64,000 nucleotides of DNA from Bacteroidales bacterium (GTDB lineage Bacteria; Bacteroidota; Bacteroidia; Bacteroidales; ML635J-15), in contig JAGCDJ010000017.1 of assembly GCA_017651185.1 (NCBI GenBank), positions 1 to 64,000 of the forward strand, given 5' to 3'. Every line of letters begins with the position of its first letter. The stretch's first letter is position 1. Under the pieces are notes generated by a model, which was given only the letters and a program-made list of their open reading frames with translations, did no database searches and was not told the origin of the DNA. Shown here piece after piece: positions 18,294 to 28,756 of the stretch. A program made the translations under genes and the position numbers.

Positions 18294-20711
18294 CTGCGGG
18301 AAGTAGTTTGCCCACGACTTTTCGTTTCCTAGTTCGTACCATAGTCCGCCGTATGCGTTGTCGTTGTACTTGGTATTGAACAGGTTGTTGACTTCAAACT
18401 TGAAGCGTATGCCTTTTACGTATTTTGTTATTATTTCATAGTCGAAACCTAAACTGCTTATGCAGTATGGCTTGATAATCCTGTCGTTGCTTGATGTGTT
18501 GTCGTAGTGCTGTTTGCCTACGTACTTTACGTTGTAGAAAAGGTTGAAGTTGCCGAAAATGTTGTAGTTGATACTTCCTGATGCAATTATTTCGGGTGAA
18601 TAGGCAATTTTAGCGTTGGAAATATGCAGGTCAATTGTGCCGTCGCTCGATCCGTCGTAGGTTTGTGCTGTGTAGTAATAGTCCTTGATTCTGTTTTTGC
18701 TGAAAGTTGCATTTGCTTCTATCTGTAGGCGACGGTGCGGTTTTACTGCTGCAGTAAGTTCTATTCCAGCACGGTAACTTTTGTCAACGTTTGTCATTAT
18801 GTAGTATCCGTACTGCGAAAATTCGCCAGTGGGAACAATCTGGTCGCGGTAGTCCATGTAGTAAAGGTTCAGTTCGCCAGAAAACACTTTTGATTTGTAG
18901 GAATATCCTAGTTCGTAGTCAACAAGCGATTCAGAGTCAATACTTTCGCTTGATTGTGCTGTTTCGCGTATGCTTTCGCGCGAAGGTTCTCTGTGCGAAT
19001 GTGCTACGGAGGCGTAAAGTCGCATTTTCGGCGTGATTTCGTAGTTTATTCCGCCTTTTGGATTGAAGAAGTTGTAGTCGAACTCTTTGCTTATTGTGTT
19101 CTGGCTGCCGTTTTCTCCTACGATGCGGTCTATTCCAGTCATTTCATAGTCGATCATTCGGTACTGGACGTCGGCGTACAAGGTGATTTTGTCAATGAAT
19201 GTGCATCCTACCTTGTAAAATGCGCTAAATTCATCCTTGTCGCTTGAATTGCTGTACCATTTGTGGTCCTTTTCTGTATTCCCTGCGTATTGCATCCAGA
19301 TTATGTTGCCGAAATACTTGCCCTCGTAGAATTTGCCTGTCAGTCCGAATGTGTTCACGAATTTGCCAATCTCGTGCGTGGCACTGATTGTTCCTCCGTA
19401 GAAGTTGTTCGACTCCATGAGTCGCCTTATTAGGTCGGTCTGGCTTATTGTGGTGATTGACGTGAATGACTGTCCTTCGTGAGATACCACAGTGGGCAGC
19501 GAAAGATTTTGAAGTCCGTAGTTTATGTAGTACTGCTGGTTCTTGTATTCTTCGTCGTATCCGTCGCCACGATTGAAGAATCCTTTGAGATTCAGTTCGA
19601 TACTATTCCAAATCTTTTGCGAGTAAATCAGTTGTACATGTGTCTGCTGGTAATTTTCTTTTGTGTCTTCGTAGTATTTTCTTGAACTGTTTCTGTCGAA
19701 GTATTCGCCTGCCGAGTTGTATTCCCTGTTGGTTTCAATGTATTGCGCCGGACATCCCCATCTCGATATGCCAGTTTTGGTCTTACCGTATATTATGTTT
19801 GCGCTCAGCGAGTTGGTTTTTCCTCGCCAAGTTGCGCTTACCATTATGGCGTTTTGGTTGCTGCCGCTCATTTCGATGTATCCGTTGCTAATGAGTTTCG
19901 CCATGCGCAGGTCAATCGAAAATCCGTTCTTCATTATTCCGGTTCCTGCCGAAATGCTTGCCTTAGTCGTGCCGAACGCACCGCCCATTACAGATATGTC
20001 GCCGTATGGCTTGTCGCTTGGCGGGTTTGTCTTGATGTCGATGCTTGCACCATAGGCGTATGTTCCGCTTGATGAAGAACCTATACCGCGTGTTATGCTG
20101 ATGCTACTTGTTGAACTGGCGAAGTCGGGCAAGTGGTGCCACAACACTTTTCTTGAATCGGGGTCGGTAAGTTGTATGCCGTTCAACGTTATGTTTATGG
20201 CCTCGTGTCCGATTCCGCGTATGCGGTAGTCTGTAAAACCTATTCCCGAACCATTTTCGGATAGTGCGACAAACGATGGCGTGTGTTCGAGTATGCTTGG
20301 AATGTCGCGTGATATGTTGCGTCTGTTTATATATGTTTCGTCGTATGTGGCAAATGTCATCGGCGTCCTTCGGTCGGATATTGCTTCTAGGATATGCAAA
20401 CTGTCGTCGGATACGTATGTAATCTTTAGTTTGATTGTGTCGAGGTATATACCGTTGTCGCCAACGAAATGTTTTTCGTCGTACCGGTCAAATCCGCTGT
20501 ACGACACTACAATCCTTTGTTCGCCCTTCCTGCATCGTACCGAAAAGTTTCCGTTTGCATCGGTTGTCCCGCTTTGTCTCGAACCGCCTACTATGACGTT
20601 TGCTCCGTACAAAGGCAGTCCCGTATCATCGGTAACAATGCCGGTGATTCTCTGCGGAAGGCATTCGAGAACCGCAAAAAAAGCAAATATCAGCAATACA
20701 AGGCGTTTCAT
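18252..20711 (-). CDS. TonB-dependent outer-membrane receptor
   Basis: 819 residues. A signal peptide (about 1-20) is followed by a carboxypeptidase-like regulatory domain (RITGIVTDDTGLPLYGANV, about 21-100), a plug domain (IPSILEHTPSFV to YGASIDIKTNP, about 140-235) and a 22-strand barrel ending in an aromatic residue (GGATISF). It takes up a large substrate across the outer membrane using the TonB-ExbBD system. No SusD partner or TonB-box-specific neighbour lies nearby, so a siderophore, vitamin or metal-complex substrate is more likely than a glycan. It is not in an operon; its 3' end runs into ogt on the opposite strand. Confidence 0.93.
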   Translation of the reverse strand: MKRLVLLIFAFFAVLECLPQRITGIVTDDTGLPLYGANVIVGGSRQSGTTDANGNFSVRCRKGEQRIVVSYSGFDRYDEKHFVGDNGIYLDTIKLKITYVSDDSLHILEAISDRRTPMTFATYDETYINRRNISRDIPSILEHTPSFVALSENGSGIGFTDYRIRGIGHEAINITLNGIQLTDPDSRKVLWHHLPDFASSTSSISITRGIGSSSSGTYAYGASIDIKTNPPSDKPYGDISVMGGAFGTTKASISAGTGIMKNGFSIDLRMAKLISNGYIEMSGSNQNAIMVSATWRGKTNSLSANIIYGKTKTGISRWGCPAQYIETNREYNSAGEYFDRNSSRKYYEDTKENYQQTHVQLIYSQKIWNSIELNLKGFFNRGDGYDEEYKNQQYYINYGLQNLSLPTVVSHEGQSFTSITTISQTDLIRRLMESNNFYGGTISATHEIGKFVNTFGLTGKFYEGKYFGNIIWMQYAGNTEKDHKWYSNSSDKDEFSAFYKVGCTFIDKITLYADVQYRMIDYEMTGIDRIVGENGSQNTISKEFDYNFFNPKGGINYEITPKMRLYASVAHSHREPSRESIRETAQSSESIDSESLVDYELGYSYKSKVFSGELNLYYMDYRDQIVPTGEFSQYGYYIMTNVDKSYRAGIELTAAVKPHRRLQIEANATFSKNRIKDYYYTAQTYDGSSDGTIDLHISNAKIAYSPEIIASGSINYNIFGNFNLFYNVKYVGKQHYDNTSSNDRIIKPYCISSLGFDYEIITKYVKGIRFKFEVNNLFNTKYNDNAYGGLWYELGNEKSWANYFPQSGIYFMGGATISF

Positions 20712-20838
20712 TGCTTATTAAAACTCTTCATTCAAAAATATTTCCGTACACTACAGGTTAGAAACGTATTCAAACTCAAATTATTTTTTGCGGTGCGAAA
20801 ATAATGTTTTTCGTGGATAATAAATGCGAAAAAATGTT

Positions 20839-20846
20839 TAAATTTG
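20839..20846 (+). promoter_or_regulatory. -7 box before the zinc-ribbon gene
   Basis: TAAATTTG at 20839-20846 matches the -7 consensus exactly. Transcription would start about 17 bases before ATG 20869. A weaker TTCG lies further upstream. Confidence 0.5.
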
Positions 20847-20868
20847 CCACTGCTTAACAATATTGTAT

Positions 20869-21243
20869 ATGAAAAGGATTTGTCCCGTCTGTCATACGGA
20901 ATTCGAAGGTCGTGCCGACAAGAAGTTTTGCTGCGACCAGTGCCGTAACACCTATAATAATCAGTTGAAACAGGAAACCAACAATTTCTCGTACAAGGTA
21001 AATCGTGTGCTTAAGAAAAACCGTCAGGTGCTATGCGACATTTATGCTAAATTGGAGAAACCAGACAAGGAAAGGCATTCTGTGCAACGCGAAAGACTGG
21101 TCAAGGAAGGGTTCAAGTTCGACTACATGACAAATATTTACAGAACAAAGACCGACAAGGTATACTATTATTGTTACGACTACGGATATTATGTCGACAA
21201 TGATTTCGTTGTGATTGTAAGAAAAAAGGATTACGTTGATTAA
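20869..21243 (+). CDS. Small zinc-ribbon protein
   Basis: 124 residues from ATG 20869 (a TTG two codons upstream is in frame but less likely). The N-terminus is a four-cysteine treble-clef-like ribbon: CPVC (5-8) and CCDQC (21-25). A helix rich in charged residues follows, and a C-terminal part rich in Tyr (YYYCYDYGYYVD) is probably a small beta domain. No function is known. The next gene starts 11 bases later, so it probably heads an operon with the M17 peptidase. Confidence 0.8.
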   Translation: MKRICPVCHTEFEGRADKKFCCDQCRNTYNNQLKQETNNFSYKVNRVLKKNRQVLCDIYAKLEKPDKERHSVQRERLVKEGFKFDYMTNIYRTKTDKVYYYCYDYGYYVDNDFVVIVRKKDYVD

Positions 21244-21254
21244 AAGCATTTTAT

Positions 21255-22670
21255 ATGATTAAGAATATAAAAAAATATAATGGTAGTGAGAGTGTTGTGT
21301 ATATTCTCTCTGATTTGAGCAGGATTGATGCATTGGAAATCGCTGATGCAGAAAAGAAATATGCGCAGGAAACTCTTAAGGAGAAAAACCTCGTTACGAT
21401 TAATCTTTATGGTAAACATTGCTTTGTCGTTTATTTCAAAGCAGACAAACCTATCGACGAGCAGCGCGAAAAAATTCGTAGGGCAGGATGCAGTATTTCT
21501 GATACTTTAAACGCTGCAAAGCAGAAGTCTGTAAACATAATCGATTATTCCGGTGCGGATATGTGTTATGCGCTTGCCGAAGGAATTGAACTGTCTAATT
21601 ATCGTTTCGATAAGTACAAGTCAAAGAAAAGTGAAGTTACGCTGTCGGATGTTAAGATTGTTGGCAATGCTGACAAGAACGAGATACTTAGCCTTAACAG
21701 TTTGGTAAACGGTGTTTACGTTGCCCGCGACATAGTGAACGAACCTTTGTCGTACATGACTGCCAAGAAACTTTCGGAAGAAGTTGAGAGCATGGGCAAG
21801 AAATATGGTTTCAAGACAGAAATTCTTGACAAAAAGCAGATAGAAAGTTTGAAGATGGGTGGACTTCTTGCTGTAAATCGCGGTAGCGTTGAACCACCGA
21901 CATTCAGCATTCTGAAATGGGAACCTAAAAATGCTATTAACGAGCATCCGTATATTCTTGTAGGCAAGGGACTTGTTTTTGATACTGGCGGTTACGACCT
22001 TAAACCTTCCAGTTCGATGGATACAATGAAGAGCGACAAGTCTGGTGGTGCTGCTGTGGTCGGTACAATTGTCGCCTTGGCAAATGCAGGTGTCCCTGTA
22101 AAGGTATACGGACTAATTCCTGCAACCGAAAATAGGATAGGAGCAACCGCATACGTTCCAGAGGATATAATTACTATGTATGACGGAACTACCGTTGAAA
22201 TTGCTAACACTGATGCCGAAGGTCGTCTTATTCTTGCAGACGCACTTTCGTATGCAAAGAAGTACAACCCCGAACTTGTAATCGACATTGCTACGCTTAC
22301 TGGTGCGGCTATTGTAGCGGTAGGAGAAAAGAATACCGCCGTGCTTGGTAATTCGACCGAAGATATTGAGAAACTGAAGAAATATGGTTTCAATGTGTGG
22401 GAAAGATTGGTAGAACTGCCTTTGTGGGACGATTTTGCTGAGCAGTTGAAATCACCGATTGCTGACCTTAAGAATTGCGGAAATCGTTATGGCGGAACAA
22501 TTACGGCAGCAATGTTCCTCAAACATTTTACCGACTACAAGTGGGTTCATCTTGACATTGCAGGACCAGCTTTCACAGAAAAGAATGATTCGTATCGAGG
22601 AAATGGTGGAACATCTGTGCCGACAAGGTTATTATTCAAATATTTTACGGAATTGGAAACCGACAAATAA
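21255..22670 (+). CDS. M17 leucyl aminopeptidase family protein
   Basis: 471 residues. The C-terminal catalytic domain carries the metal-binding signatures GKGLVFDTGG (237-246) and NTDAEGRL (318-325), with Lys and Asp ligands in KSDKSGG. The N-terminal domain is the variable M17 oligomerisation domain. It removes N-terminal amino acids from peptides in the cytoplasm, using two divalent metals. It is followed by an 81-base gap with a 14-bp tandem duplication before pdxA. Confidence 0.93.
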   Translation: MIKNIKKYNGSESVVYILSDLSRIDALEIADAEKKYAQETLKEKNLVTINLYGKHCFVVYFKADKPIDEQREKIRRAGCSISDTLNAAKQKSVNIIDYSGADMCYALAEGIELSNYRFDKYKSKKSEVTLSDVKIVGNADKNEILSLNSLVNGVYVARDIVNEPLSYMTAKKLSEEVESMGKKYGFKTEILDKKQIESLKMGGLLAVNRGSVEPPTFSILKWEPKNAINEHPYILVGKGLVFDTGGYDLKPSSSMDTMKSDKSGGAAVVGTIVALANAGVPVKVYGLIPATENRIGATAYVPEDIITMYDGTTVEIANTDAEGRLILADALSYAKKYNPELVIDIATLTGAAIVAVGEKNTAVLGNSTEDIEKLKKYGFNVWERLVELPLWDDFAEQLKSPIADLKNCGNRYGGTITAAMFLKHFTDYKWVHLDIAGPAFTEKNDSYRGNGGTSVPTRLLFKYFTELETDK

Positions 22671-22678
22671 TTTGATAC

Positions 22679-22706
22679 AAATCAAAAATCGTAAATCAAA
22701 AATCGT
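22679..22706 (+). repeat. 14-bp tandem duplication before pdxA
   Basis: AAATCAAAAATCGT occurs twice in direct succession (22679-22692, 22693-22706). It lies just upstream of a TATTTTCG box that may be the pdxA promoter. Confidence 0.6.
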
Positions 22707-22751
22707 AAATAAATTGTATTTTCGCACCTAAATTTTGAAAAATATAACAAT

Positions 22752-23816
22752 ATGACTAAAATAAAGATTGGCTTTACGCCCGGTGACATCAACGGAATTG
22801 GCTATGAGGTGATTCTCAAGTCGTTGATGGATATTAAGAACATACCAAATGCTGTGACTATTATATATGGTTCCCCGAAGATTCTCGCATATTACAAGAA
22901 AAATCTTGGAAGCAATGTAAATACCACGACTATAAATTCGGCAGAGGATGCCAAGAGCATGGGAATCTACGTAATCAACTGCAATAGCGAGGATATACGT
23001 GTTGAGGCAGGCAAGTCGAACGAAATGGCAGGTTTGGCATCGTTCCAAGCACTAGAAAAAGCAACGACTGACTTGAAAAACAAGGAGATAGATATTCTTG
23101 TAACTGGACCTATTAATAAATGGAACATTCAGTCGGCTGGTTTTAACTTCCCGGGACATACCGAATATCTGGCACAGCAGTTCAATGCCGACAAGTGTCT
23201 GATGCTCATGTGCAGCGAGGCGTTGAAGGTTGGTGTGGCAACTGGGCATATTCCAATTTCGGAGGTTTCGAAGGCACTTACAAAGGAATTGATACTTGAA
23301 AAACTTGAAATTCTCAACGATTCACTTAAACGCGACTTTATTGTTACCAAACCGCGTATTGCAGTACTTGGCTTGAATCCTCACTGCGGCGACCATGGCG
23401 TAATTGGCAACGAGGAGGAAAACGTTATAATTCCTGCAATTAACGAGGCACGCGAAAAGGATATCCTTGCATTCGGACCATATTCGGCAGATGGTTTCTT
23501 CGGTTCGGGCGACTTCAAGAAGTTTGATGCCGTGCTTGCTATGTATCACGATCAGGGACTTGCTCCTTTCAAGGCATTAACTTTTGATGATGGCGTTAAC
23601 TATACTGCTGGTTTGCCAGTAGTTCGCACATCACCTGCACATGGAACAGCATACGAAATTGCTGGCAAGAATCAGGCCAACTACTTGCCTATGTGCAATG
23701 CGATACGCATGGCAGTTGACATTTATTGCAACCGTAGAAGTCTTGTTGACCTCGAAGAATCGCGCCACAATGTTGATGACTATAATATTAACGAAATAAA
23801 TAAGGTTGACGAATAG
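22752..23816 (+). CDS. pdxA: 4-hydroxythreonine-4-phosphate dehydrogenase
   Basis: 354 residues. It is an NAD-dependent dehydrogenase/decarboxylase in the DXP-dependent branch of pyridoxal phosphate synthesis, working with PdxJ. Family features: [14 protein letters not shown] at the N-terminus, GPINKWNI, the metal ligands [17 protein letters not shown] and [12 protein letters not shown]. It is a normal-length cytoplasmic enzyme. The malic enzyme gene begins 20 bases after its stop, so the two are probably co-transcribed, although they share no pathway. Confidence 0.95.
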   Translation: MTKIKIGFTPGDINGIGYEVILKSLMDIKNIPNAVTIIYGSPKILAYYKKNLGSNVNTTTINSAEDAKSMGIYVINCNSEDIRVEAGKSNEMAGLASFQALEKATTDLKNKEIDILVTGPINKWNIQSAGFNFPGHTEYLAQQFNADKCLMLMCSEALKVGVATGHIPISEVSKALTKELILEKLEILNDSLKRDFIVTKPRIAVLGLNPHCGDHGVIGNEEENVIIPAINEAREKDILAFGPYSADGFFGSGDFKKFDAVLAMYHDQGLAPFKALTFDDGVNYTAGLPVVRTSPAHGTAYEIAGKNQANYLPMCNAIRMAVDIYCNRRSLVDLEESRHNVDDYNINEINKVDE

Positions 23817-23836
23817 CAACCGCAAAACAGACGAAA

Positions 23837-25138
23837 ATGAGTTTATACACAAAACAAGATGCCCTCGACTACCATAGCCAAGGCAGAAAAGGAAAGATAG
23901 AGGTAGTTTCGACAAAGGATTTCCAGACACAGAAGGACTTGTCGCTTGCATATACACCAGGTGTGGCTGAACCATGCCTCGAAATTAAGGACGATGTGCA
24001 GAAAGTTTACGACTATACCGCAAAGGGAAACCTTGTGGCTGTGGTCAGCAACGGAACAGCTGTACTTGGTTTGGGTGACATAGGTCCCGAGGCAGGAAAA
24101 CCTGTTATGGAAGGCAAGGGCTTGTTGTTCAAATCGTTCGCTGATGTTGACGTGTTCGACATTGAAATCAACGAGAAGGATCCGCAGAAGGTTGTCGAAA
24201 TCGTTAAGTCCCTCGAACCAACTTTTGGCGGTATAAATCTTGAAGATATAAAGGCACCCGAGTGTTTCTACATTGAAACTGAGTTGAAGAAGCAAATGAA
24301 CATCCCTGTTTTCCACGACGACCAGCATGGAACTGCAATAATTTCGGGAGCTGCATTGCTTAACGCCTTGAAGATTGCAGGAAAGAAAATTGACGAGGTG
24401 AAGGTTGTGTTCAATGGAGCAGGGGCTGCTGGCATAAGTTGTGCCCGTTTGTTCTGCACTCTTGGCGTAAAGCGCGAAAACATAGTGCTTTGCGATAGCA
24501 AGGGCGTTGTTCGTGCCGGCAATCCTAAATTGACTGAACAGAAGCGTGAGTTTGCAACAACTCGTGACTTGCACACTTTGGCAGATGCAATGGTTGGCGC
24601 CGATGTATTTGCTGGTGTTTCGGTCGGCAATGTGGTTACCAAGGGCATGATGAAGACAATGGCAAAGGACCCTGTTGTTTTTGCAATGGCAAATCCTATC
24701 CCAGAAATATCATACGAAGATGCTAAGGAATCGCGTCCAGATGTGATAATTGCAACTGGCAGAAGCGATTACCCGAATCAGGTTAACAATGTGCTTGGTT
24801 TCCCATTCATTTTCCGTGGTGCTTTGGATGTTTGCGCAACCCAGATAAACGAAGAAATGAAGATTGCAGCATCACATGCTTTGGCTGAACTGGCAATGGA
24901 ACCAGTTCCCGACTATGTGTGCGAGGCCTACAATGTCGATAAGATTGAATTTGGTCGCGAATACATAATTCCAAAGCCACTTGATTTGCGAGTAATCGAA
25001 TGCGTCGCACCCGCAGTTGCAAAGGCCGCTATGGAAACTGGCGTTGCCCGTCGCAATATAACCGACTGGGAAGAATACAAGTTGCAACTTCGCGCACGAG
25101 TGAGAAGGGTACACGACAACTACGCAAAGACTAAGTAA
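23837..25138 (+). CDS. NAD(P)-dependent malic enzyme, short form
   Basis: 433 residues. It oxidatively decarboxylates malate to pyruvate. The N-terminal malic domain ([35 protein letters not shown]) and the Rossmann domain ([14 protein letters not shown]) are complete, with Lys and Asp catalytic residues in [11 protein letters not shown] and the DDQHGTA motif. Many Bacteroidota carry a 750-residue MaeB fused to a phosphotransacetylase-like domain; this one ends directly after the malic domains. Cofactor preference cannot be fixed by reading. Confidence 0.93.
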   Translation: MSLYTKQDALDYHSQGRKGKIEVVSTKDFQTQKDLSLAYTPGVAEPCLEIKDDVQKVYDYTAKGNLVAVVSNGTAVLGLGDIGPEAGKPVMEGKGLLFKSFADVDVFDIEINEKDPQKVVEIVKSLEPTFGGINLEDIKAPECFYIETELKKQMNIPVFHDDQHGTAIISGAALLNALKIAGKKIDEVKVVFNGAGAAGISCARLFCTLGVKRENIVLCDSKGVVRAGNPKLTEQKREFATTRDLHTLADAMVGADVFAGVSVGNVVTKGMMKTMAKDPVVFAMANPIPEISYEDAKESRPDVIIATGRSDYPNQVNNVLGFPFIFRGALDVCATQINEEMKIAASHALAELAMEPVPDYVCEAYNVDKIEFGREYIIPKPLDLRVIECVAPAVAKAAMETGVARRNITDWEEYKLQLRARVRRVHDNYAKTK

Positions 25139-25226
25139 TTAGTCAATGTGAATGCGGTGTATTTGTTGGGAGTAGGTTTTGCCTATTCCTTGCATATTGT
25201 CAAACATATACCTTTCTGAAATTTTG

Positions 25227-25234
25227 TAATTTTG
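25227..25234 (+). promoter_or_regulatory. -7 box directly before the M23 peptidase start
   Basis: TAATTTTG at 25227-25234 ends 4 bases before ATG 25239, so the message would begin at or just before the start codon. Confidence 0.45.
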
Positions 25235-25238
25235 CAGC

Positions 25239-26108
25239 ATGAAAAGAATGACGCTTTTTATTGCATTGTGCTTGGTTTCTGCACTATCGTTTGCTCAGGA
25301 AAAAATACCTGTGGACACTATTTCACGTGGAAACCTAACTGTAATCCTATACAATGACAAAACATGGCAATATGTTGACATACAACCTGCTGCTTCCGTT
25401 CAAATAGTGGATTCAGTAAACATTACAGCACAAAATTGGATTACTAATTCGGTATATGCGCAAAAACCAGATTATGCTCGCACAAAGGATACCTGCATCA
25501 TAGATTTTGGAGCAGATGTGAACAATTATAGTTTTCCGGTTAGGGGAAAAGTCTATTCCAGGTTCGGAATGCGTAGTGGAAAAATGCACACTGGTGTTGA
25601 CATAGAATTGAAGCAGGACGATACTGTCGTTGCTGCTTTCGATGGCATTGTACGTTTTGCAGGATGGAATAATTCTGGATATGGAAATGTAGTGGTAATC
25701 AGACATTACAATGGACTAGAAACAGTATATGCTCATCTTAGCGAGGTAAAATGCATGGCAAACCAGAAGGTAACCGCAGGTGAACTCGTCGGATTTGGCG
25801 GGAATACAGGACGGGCAACTGGCACTCATTTGCATTTTGAAACTCGCCTGAAAGACAATGCTTTCGACCCCGAACTGATATTTAATTTGCAGACTGGCGT
25901 TTTGGTTGCCGACAAAATTCCACTATATGCGAGCAACTTTGACTATATGAAATATGTTGACAATTCTGAATATCATGTTGTTAAGTCGGGTGACACTCTT
26001 TATGCCATCGCTCGCAAGTACCATGTTTCGGTAAAGCAGATTTGCGACCTCAACGGAATCAAGGAAACTTCAATATTGAGCGTAGGCAAGAGGTTGCGTC
26101 TGAGGTAG
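25239..26108 (+). CDS. M23 peptidase with C-terminal LysM domain
   Basis: 289 residues. A signal peptide (1-19) is followed by the metallopeptidase domain (about 95-215) with zinc ligands His117 and Asp121 (HTGVD) and His199 (THLHFE), plus catalytic His166 (YAHL). A LysM peptidoglycan-binding domain (246-289, YHVVKSGDTLYAIARK) ends the protein. It is predicted to cut cross-links in periplasmic peptidoglycan. All active-site residues are kept, so it is an enzyme rather than an EnvC/NlpD-like activator. A second methionine at codon 4 is an alternative start. Confidence 0.92.
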   Translation: MKRMTLFIALCLVSALSFAQEKIPVDTISRGNLTVILYNDKTWQYVDIQPAASVQIVDSVNITAQNWITNSVYAQKPDYARTKDTCIIDFGADVNNYSFPVRGKVYSRFGMRSGKMHTGVDIELKQDDTVVAAFDGIVRFAGWNNSGYGNVVVIRHYNGLETVYAHLSEVKCMANQKVTAGELVGFGGNTGRATGTHLHFETRLKDNAFDPELIFNLQTGVLVADKIPLYASNFDYMKYVDNSEYHVVKSGDTLYAIARKYHVSVKQICDLNGIKETSILSVGKRLRLR

Positions 26109-26130
26109 ACGTTTGGTATTTGCTTTATGA

Positions 26131-26167
26131 CAAAAAATGACCGCCTTGTTCAAGCGGTCATTTTTAT
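26131..26167. terminator. Bidirectional terminator between the M23 gene and nrdG
   Basis: AAAAATGACCGC (26133-26144) pairs with GCGGTCATTTTT (26154-26165). T-runs follow in both directions, so it can serve both convergent genes. Confidence 0.9.
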
Positions 26168-26189
26168 TATGATGGTTGCTAAAATTCTA

Positions 26190-26651
26190 TTAGATAACTT
26201 TTCTCCAGAACCTGTTGGTAATGTCGATTGGTTTGGTGTTGTTGATTTTGTACATCCTCTGGTTGGTTGTCTTTTTGTCGAGACCGCCGTACTTTGGATT
26301 GTATGGACCAAGTTTCAAGTATTGGAACGGAGTAATGTCCTTCGGGAAATTCTGTTTTCCAGAATACCAAGCAACTTTTTTGTCGAAAGTCTTGCGTACA
26401 TATTCGGCCATCTTGATAACTTCGTCCTGATTTGCATCACCACCCATGAAGCAGAAGCAAGTTATGCACTTGTTGTACTTTGAAATCATATTTGCTATGG
26501 TTTCTTCGTCAAGTTGGTCGCCGATGTCCTTGCACAAGTGCGGACTATGGCATCCAGGACAATGATTCGGGCAGTTGCTAAGGTTTACAGCCAAAGTAAC
26601 TTCGTCTGGAACTTCTTGAAAAACGATGTCGTAATTGTAATACTTTAACAT
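26190..26651 (-). CDS. nrdG: Anaerobic ribonucleotide reductase activating protein
   Basis: 153 residues. It is a radical SAM protein that installs the glycyl radical on NrdD. The iron-sulfur ligands are in NCPNHCPGCHS (C-x3-C-x2-C). It starts 7 bases before the end of nrdD, so translation is coupled. Confidence 0.95.
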   Translation of the reverse strand: MLKYYNYDIVFQEVPDEVTLAVNLSNCPNHCPGCHSPHLCKDIGDQLDEETIANMISKYNKCITCFCFMGGDANQDEVIKMAEYVRKTFDKKVAWYSGKQNFPKDITPFQYLKLGPYNPKYGGLDKKTTNQRMYKINNTKPIDITNRFWRKVI

Positions 26652-28756
26652 TCTTCTGTCTCCTTTAACTTGTTGTCGTAATATCTTCTGTGTGCTTCTT
26701 GCTGGCGTGCTTCGGAGAAGTTGCTTACGCGCTTCATGTAACCGATAATTCTAGTTAGATAGTCAATGTCGGTGCTACCGCATTCCGGACAAGTCTTGAG
26801 ATAGCGCTTGTCAATATGTCCGCATTTGTTGCAAACCGTATTTGGAATGTTGAATGTGAAGTAGTTGCATCCTTCAATAGCGGCAACCTTGAGCAACTGG
26901 CGGTACTGTGCCTTTGTTAGGTGTTCCTCCAGATTGACATGCAGGGCGGAACCACCAGTAAGATGTTCGATGTATTCCTTGCCGTGCAGACGGAACTTGT
27001 CGATGGTATTGATTTCCTTGTCCTCGACGATGAAGAAATAACTGTTGTAGCAGTCGCGTGGTACGAAATAACCGTCTTCCTTGTCCCATTTTGCGTGCTT
27101 TACGCCAACGTTTTCGGCAGGAATCATTTCGCAGTTGAACATCAGTTCCTTTGTGCGGTATTTCTTGTTGTAGGTCTCGATAAGTCCGAGAACATTCTTT
27201 ACATAGTTGCGGTACTGTGCGTTGTCGCTGATTTCCAATCCAAGATATTCTGCAGATTCAACAAGTCCGTTTACGCCTATTGTCAGGTATTGTCTGCTGA
27301 TGTTAATGAATCCAGCGTCGAACAGTGGAAGCATACCCTTGTTGAGCAAATACTTGAGGTTTTCGTTGTATGCGGTCTGCACCTTGTGCATCAGGTCTAC
27401 AACATCTTCTACGAAACTTAGGAACGGCATTTTTTCCTTCTTTTCGTACTGAATACAACGGTTGAGGTTGATCGTAAGTACGCTCTTTGAACCGGTAGAA
27501 ACGCCACCTGCACCAAGAGTGTAACTGAACTCGTTGTCGGTAATTTCGTTGCGTAGACGGCAGCAACTGCTGAGCGAGTCGGCATTGTCGCTGATATAGG
27601 TGAAGAACGAATGACCTTCAGAGTACATTTCGGCAGTAAAGTCGCCATATTCCTTGTCGCGTACGTCGCCTTCTTCGGACAACAGTGCCATAGTTTCGAC
27701 AGGGAAGGTGAGGACAGTCTTTGTACGTTCCTTGTTGAACCACTTCATGAATCTCTTCTGCAACCAGTTGAGCGAGTCCCAGTCGGGCTGTGAACCGTCG
27801 GGGAAGCGGAAGTCACCGAACAAACTGTTGAAATAGTAGTGGTCGTAATAAGATATGTTCCAGAATACCGACTGGAAGTTTCTAGCACCTGTCGGCTGGT
27901 TGATAGAGTACACGATCTGCTCGAAGCAGTCGGTTATTACTTTGTCTATAGAACGTTTCTTCAGCGAAAGGTCAACGATCTCGTCGGTTCTCTTGTAGTA
28001 ATCCTGACCGTATTCCAGACCTATGAAATAGTTCATGTACATTAGGAACTCAGGAGTTGCACATGCACCGCTCAACATGCTTGATACAATGAATACCAAG
28101 TTGATGAATCCGCCGCAGAACGACTTGAGGTTGGTCGGTTTGGTAGAATTGCCACCGATTATTTGTGTTCCGTTCAGGAGCCATGGGTACATGGTGATAC
28201 TTGCGCAGTAGTTGGCTATGCTAGTCTCATCGTTCTTATATATGAAGTGTTTGTTGAGCAGATGGAGATACTTGTCGGCAGTTTCCTTACCATACAGTTC
28301 CTTAATCTTGTCGCACAACATCTTGCGGTTCAGACGGATGAAGTTCTGCTTTGGAAGTTCACCGATAAGGGTGGCAATGTTCTTCTTTTCTACATTGGCG
28401 TTGGCGTCGAACTTGCTGCCTGTTGCAGCATTCTTTGCTTCGCAGTAGTCGAGCAGGAAGTCGAGTTTGCCCTTTACTTCGCGGTCTTCAAGGTGCTTCT
28501 GGCGATACAGGATATACGATTTTGCTGCATTGTAGTAGCGTTCTGCCATAAGCGCAATTTCCACCTGGTTCTGAATTTCCTCAACACTGATGCCATCGTA
28601 AATGTTTACACGACTCAAAATGTTTGTGAGAATTTCCTGGGTTGCAAAACTTCCAACAGACAAAAACGCCTTGGAAATGGCAGACTTAATCTTTTCTACA
28701 GAGAACAATTCCCTTTTTCCGTTCCTCTTTACAATAAAATTTTCGTTGTATAGCAT
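26645..28756 (-). CDS. nrdD: Anaerobic ribonucleoside-triphosphate reductase
   Basis: 703 residues. It makes deoxyribonucleotides from ribonucleotides without oxygen. An N-terminal ATP cone (KRNGKRELFSVEKIKSAI, about 10-95) senses ATP/dATP. The C-terminus has the zinc site (CNKCGH and CPECGS) and the glycyl-radical loop RIIGYM with Gly672. The gene overlaps nrdG. The long 445-base upstream region probably carries its regulation. A TAATTTCG box at 28838-28845 is the best promoter candidate, giving a leader of about 75 bases. Confidence 0.96.
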   Translation of the reverse strand: MLYNENFIVKRNGKRELFSVEKIKSAISKAFLSVGSFATQEILTNILSRVNIYDGISVEEIQNQVEIALMAERYYNAAKSYILYRQKHLEDREVKGKLDFLLDYCEAKNAATGSKFDANANVEKKNIATLIGELPKQNFIRLNRKMLCDKIKELYGKETADKYLHLLNKHFIYKNDETSIANYCASITMYPWLLNGTQIIGGNSTKPTNLKSFCGGFINLVFIVSSMLSGACATPEFLMYMNYFIGLEYGQDYYKRTDEIVDLSLKKRSIDKVITDCFEQIVYSINQPTGARNFQSVFWNISYYDHYYFNSLFGDFRFPDGSQPDWDSLNWLQKRFMKWFNKERTKTVLTFPVETMALLSEEGDVRDKEYGDFTAEMYSEGHSFFTYISDNADSLSSCCRLRNEITDNEFSYTLGAGGVSTGSKSVLTINLNRCIQYEKKEKMPFLSFVEDVVDLMHKVQTAYNENLKYLLNKGMLPLFDAGFINISRQYLTIGVNGLVESAEYLGLEISDNAQYRNYVKNVLGLIETYNKKYRTKELMFNCEMIPAENVGVKHAKWDKEDGYFVPRDCYNSYFFIVEDKEINTIDKFRLHGKEYIEHLTGGSALHVNLEEHLTKAQYRQLLKVAAIEGCNYFTFNIPNTVCNKCGHIDKRYLKTCPECGSTDIDYLTRIIGYMKRVSNFSEARQQEAHRRYYDNKLKETEEC

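Noticed and set aside
18252..20711. TonB receptor considered as a SusC glycan importer
   Set aside because: No SusD-like gene or glycoside hydrolase lies nearby.
23837..25138. Malic enzyme considered truncated
   Set aside because: Both malic enzyme domains are complete and the length equals the known short form; the absent phosphotransacetylase part is not required.
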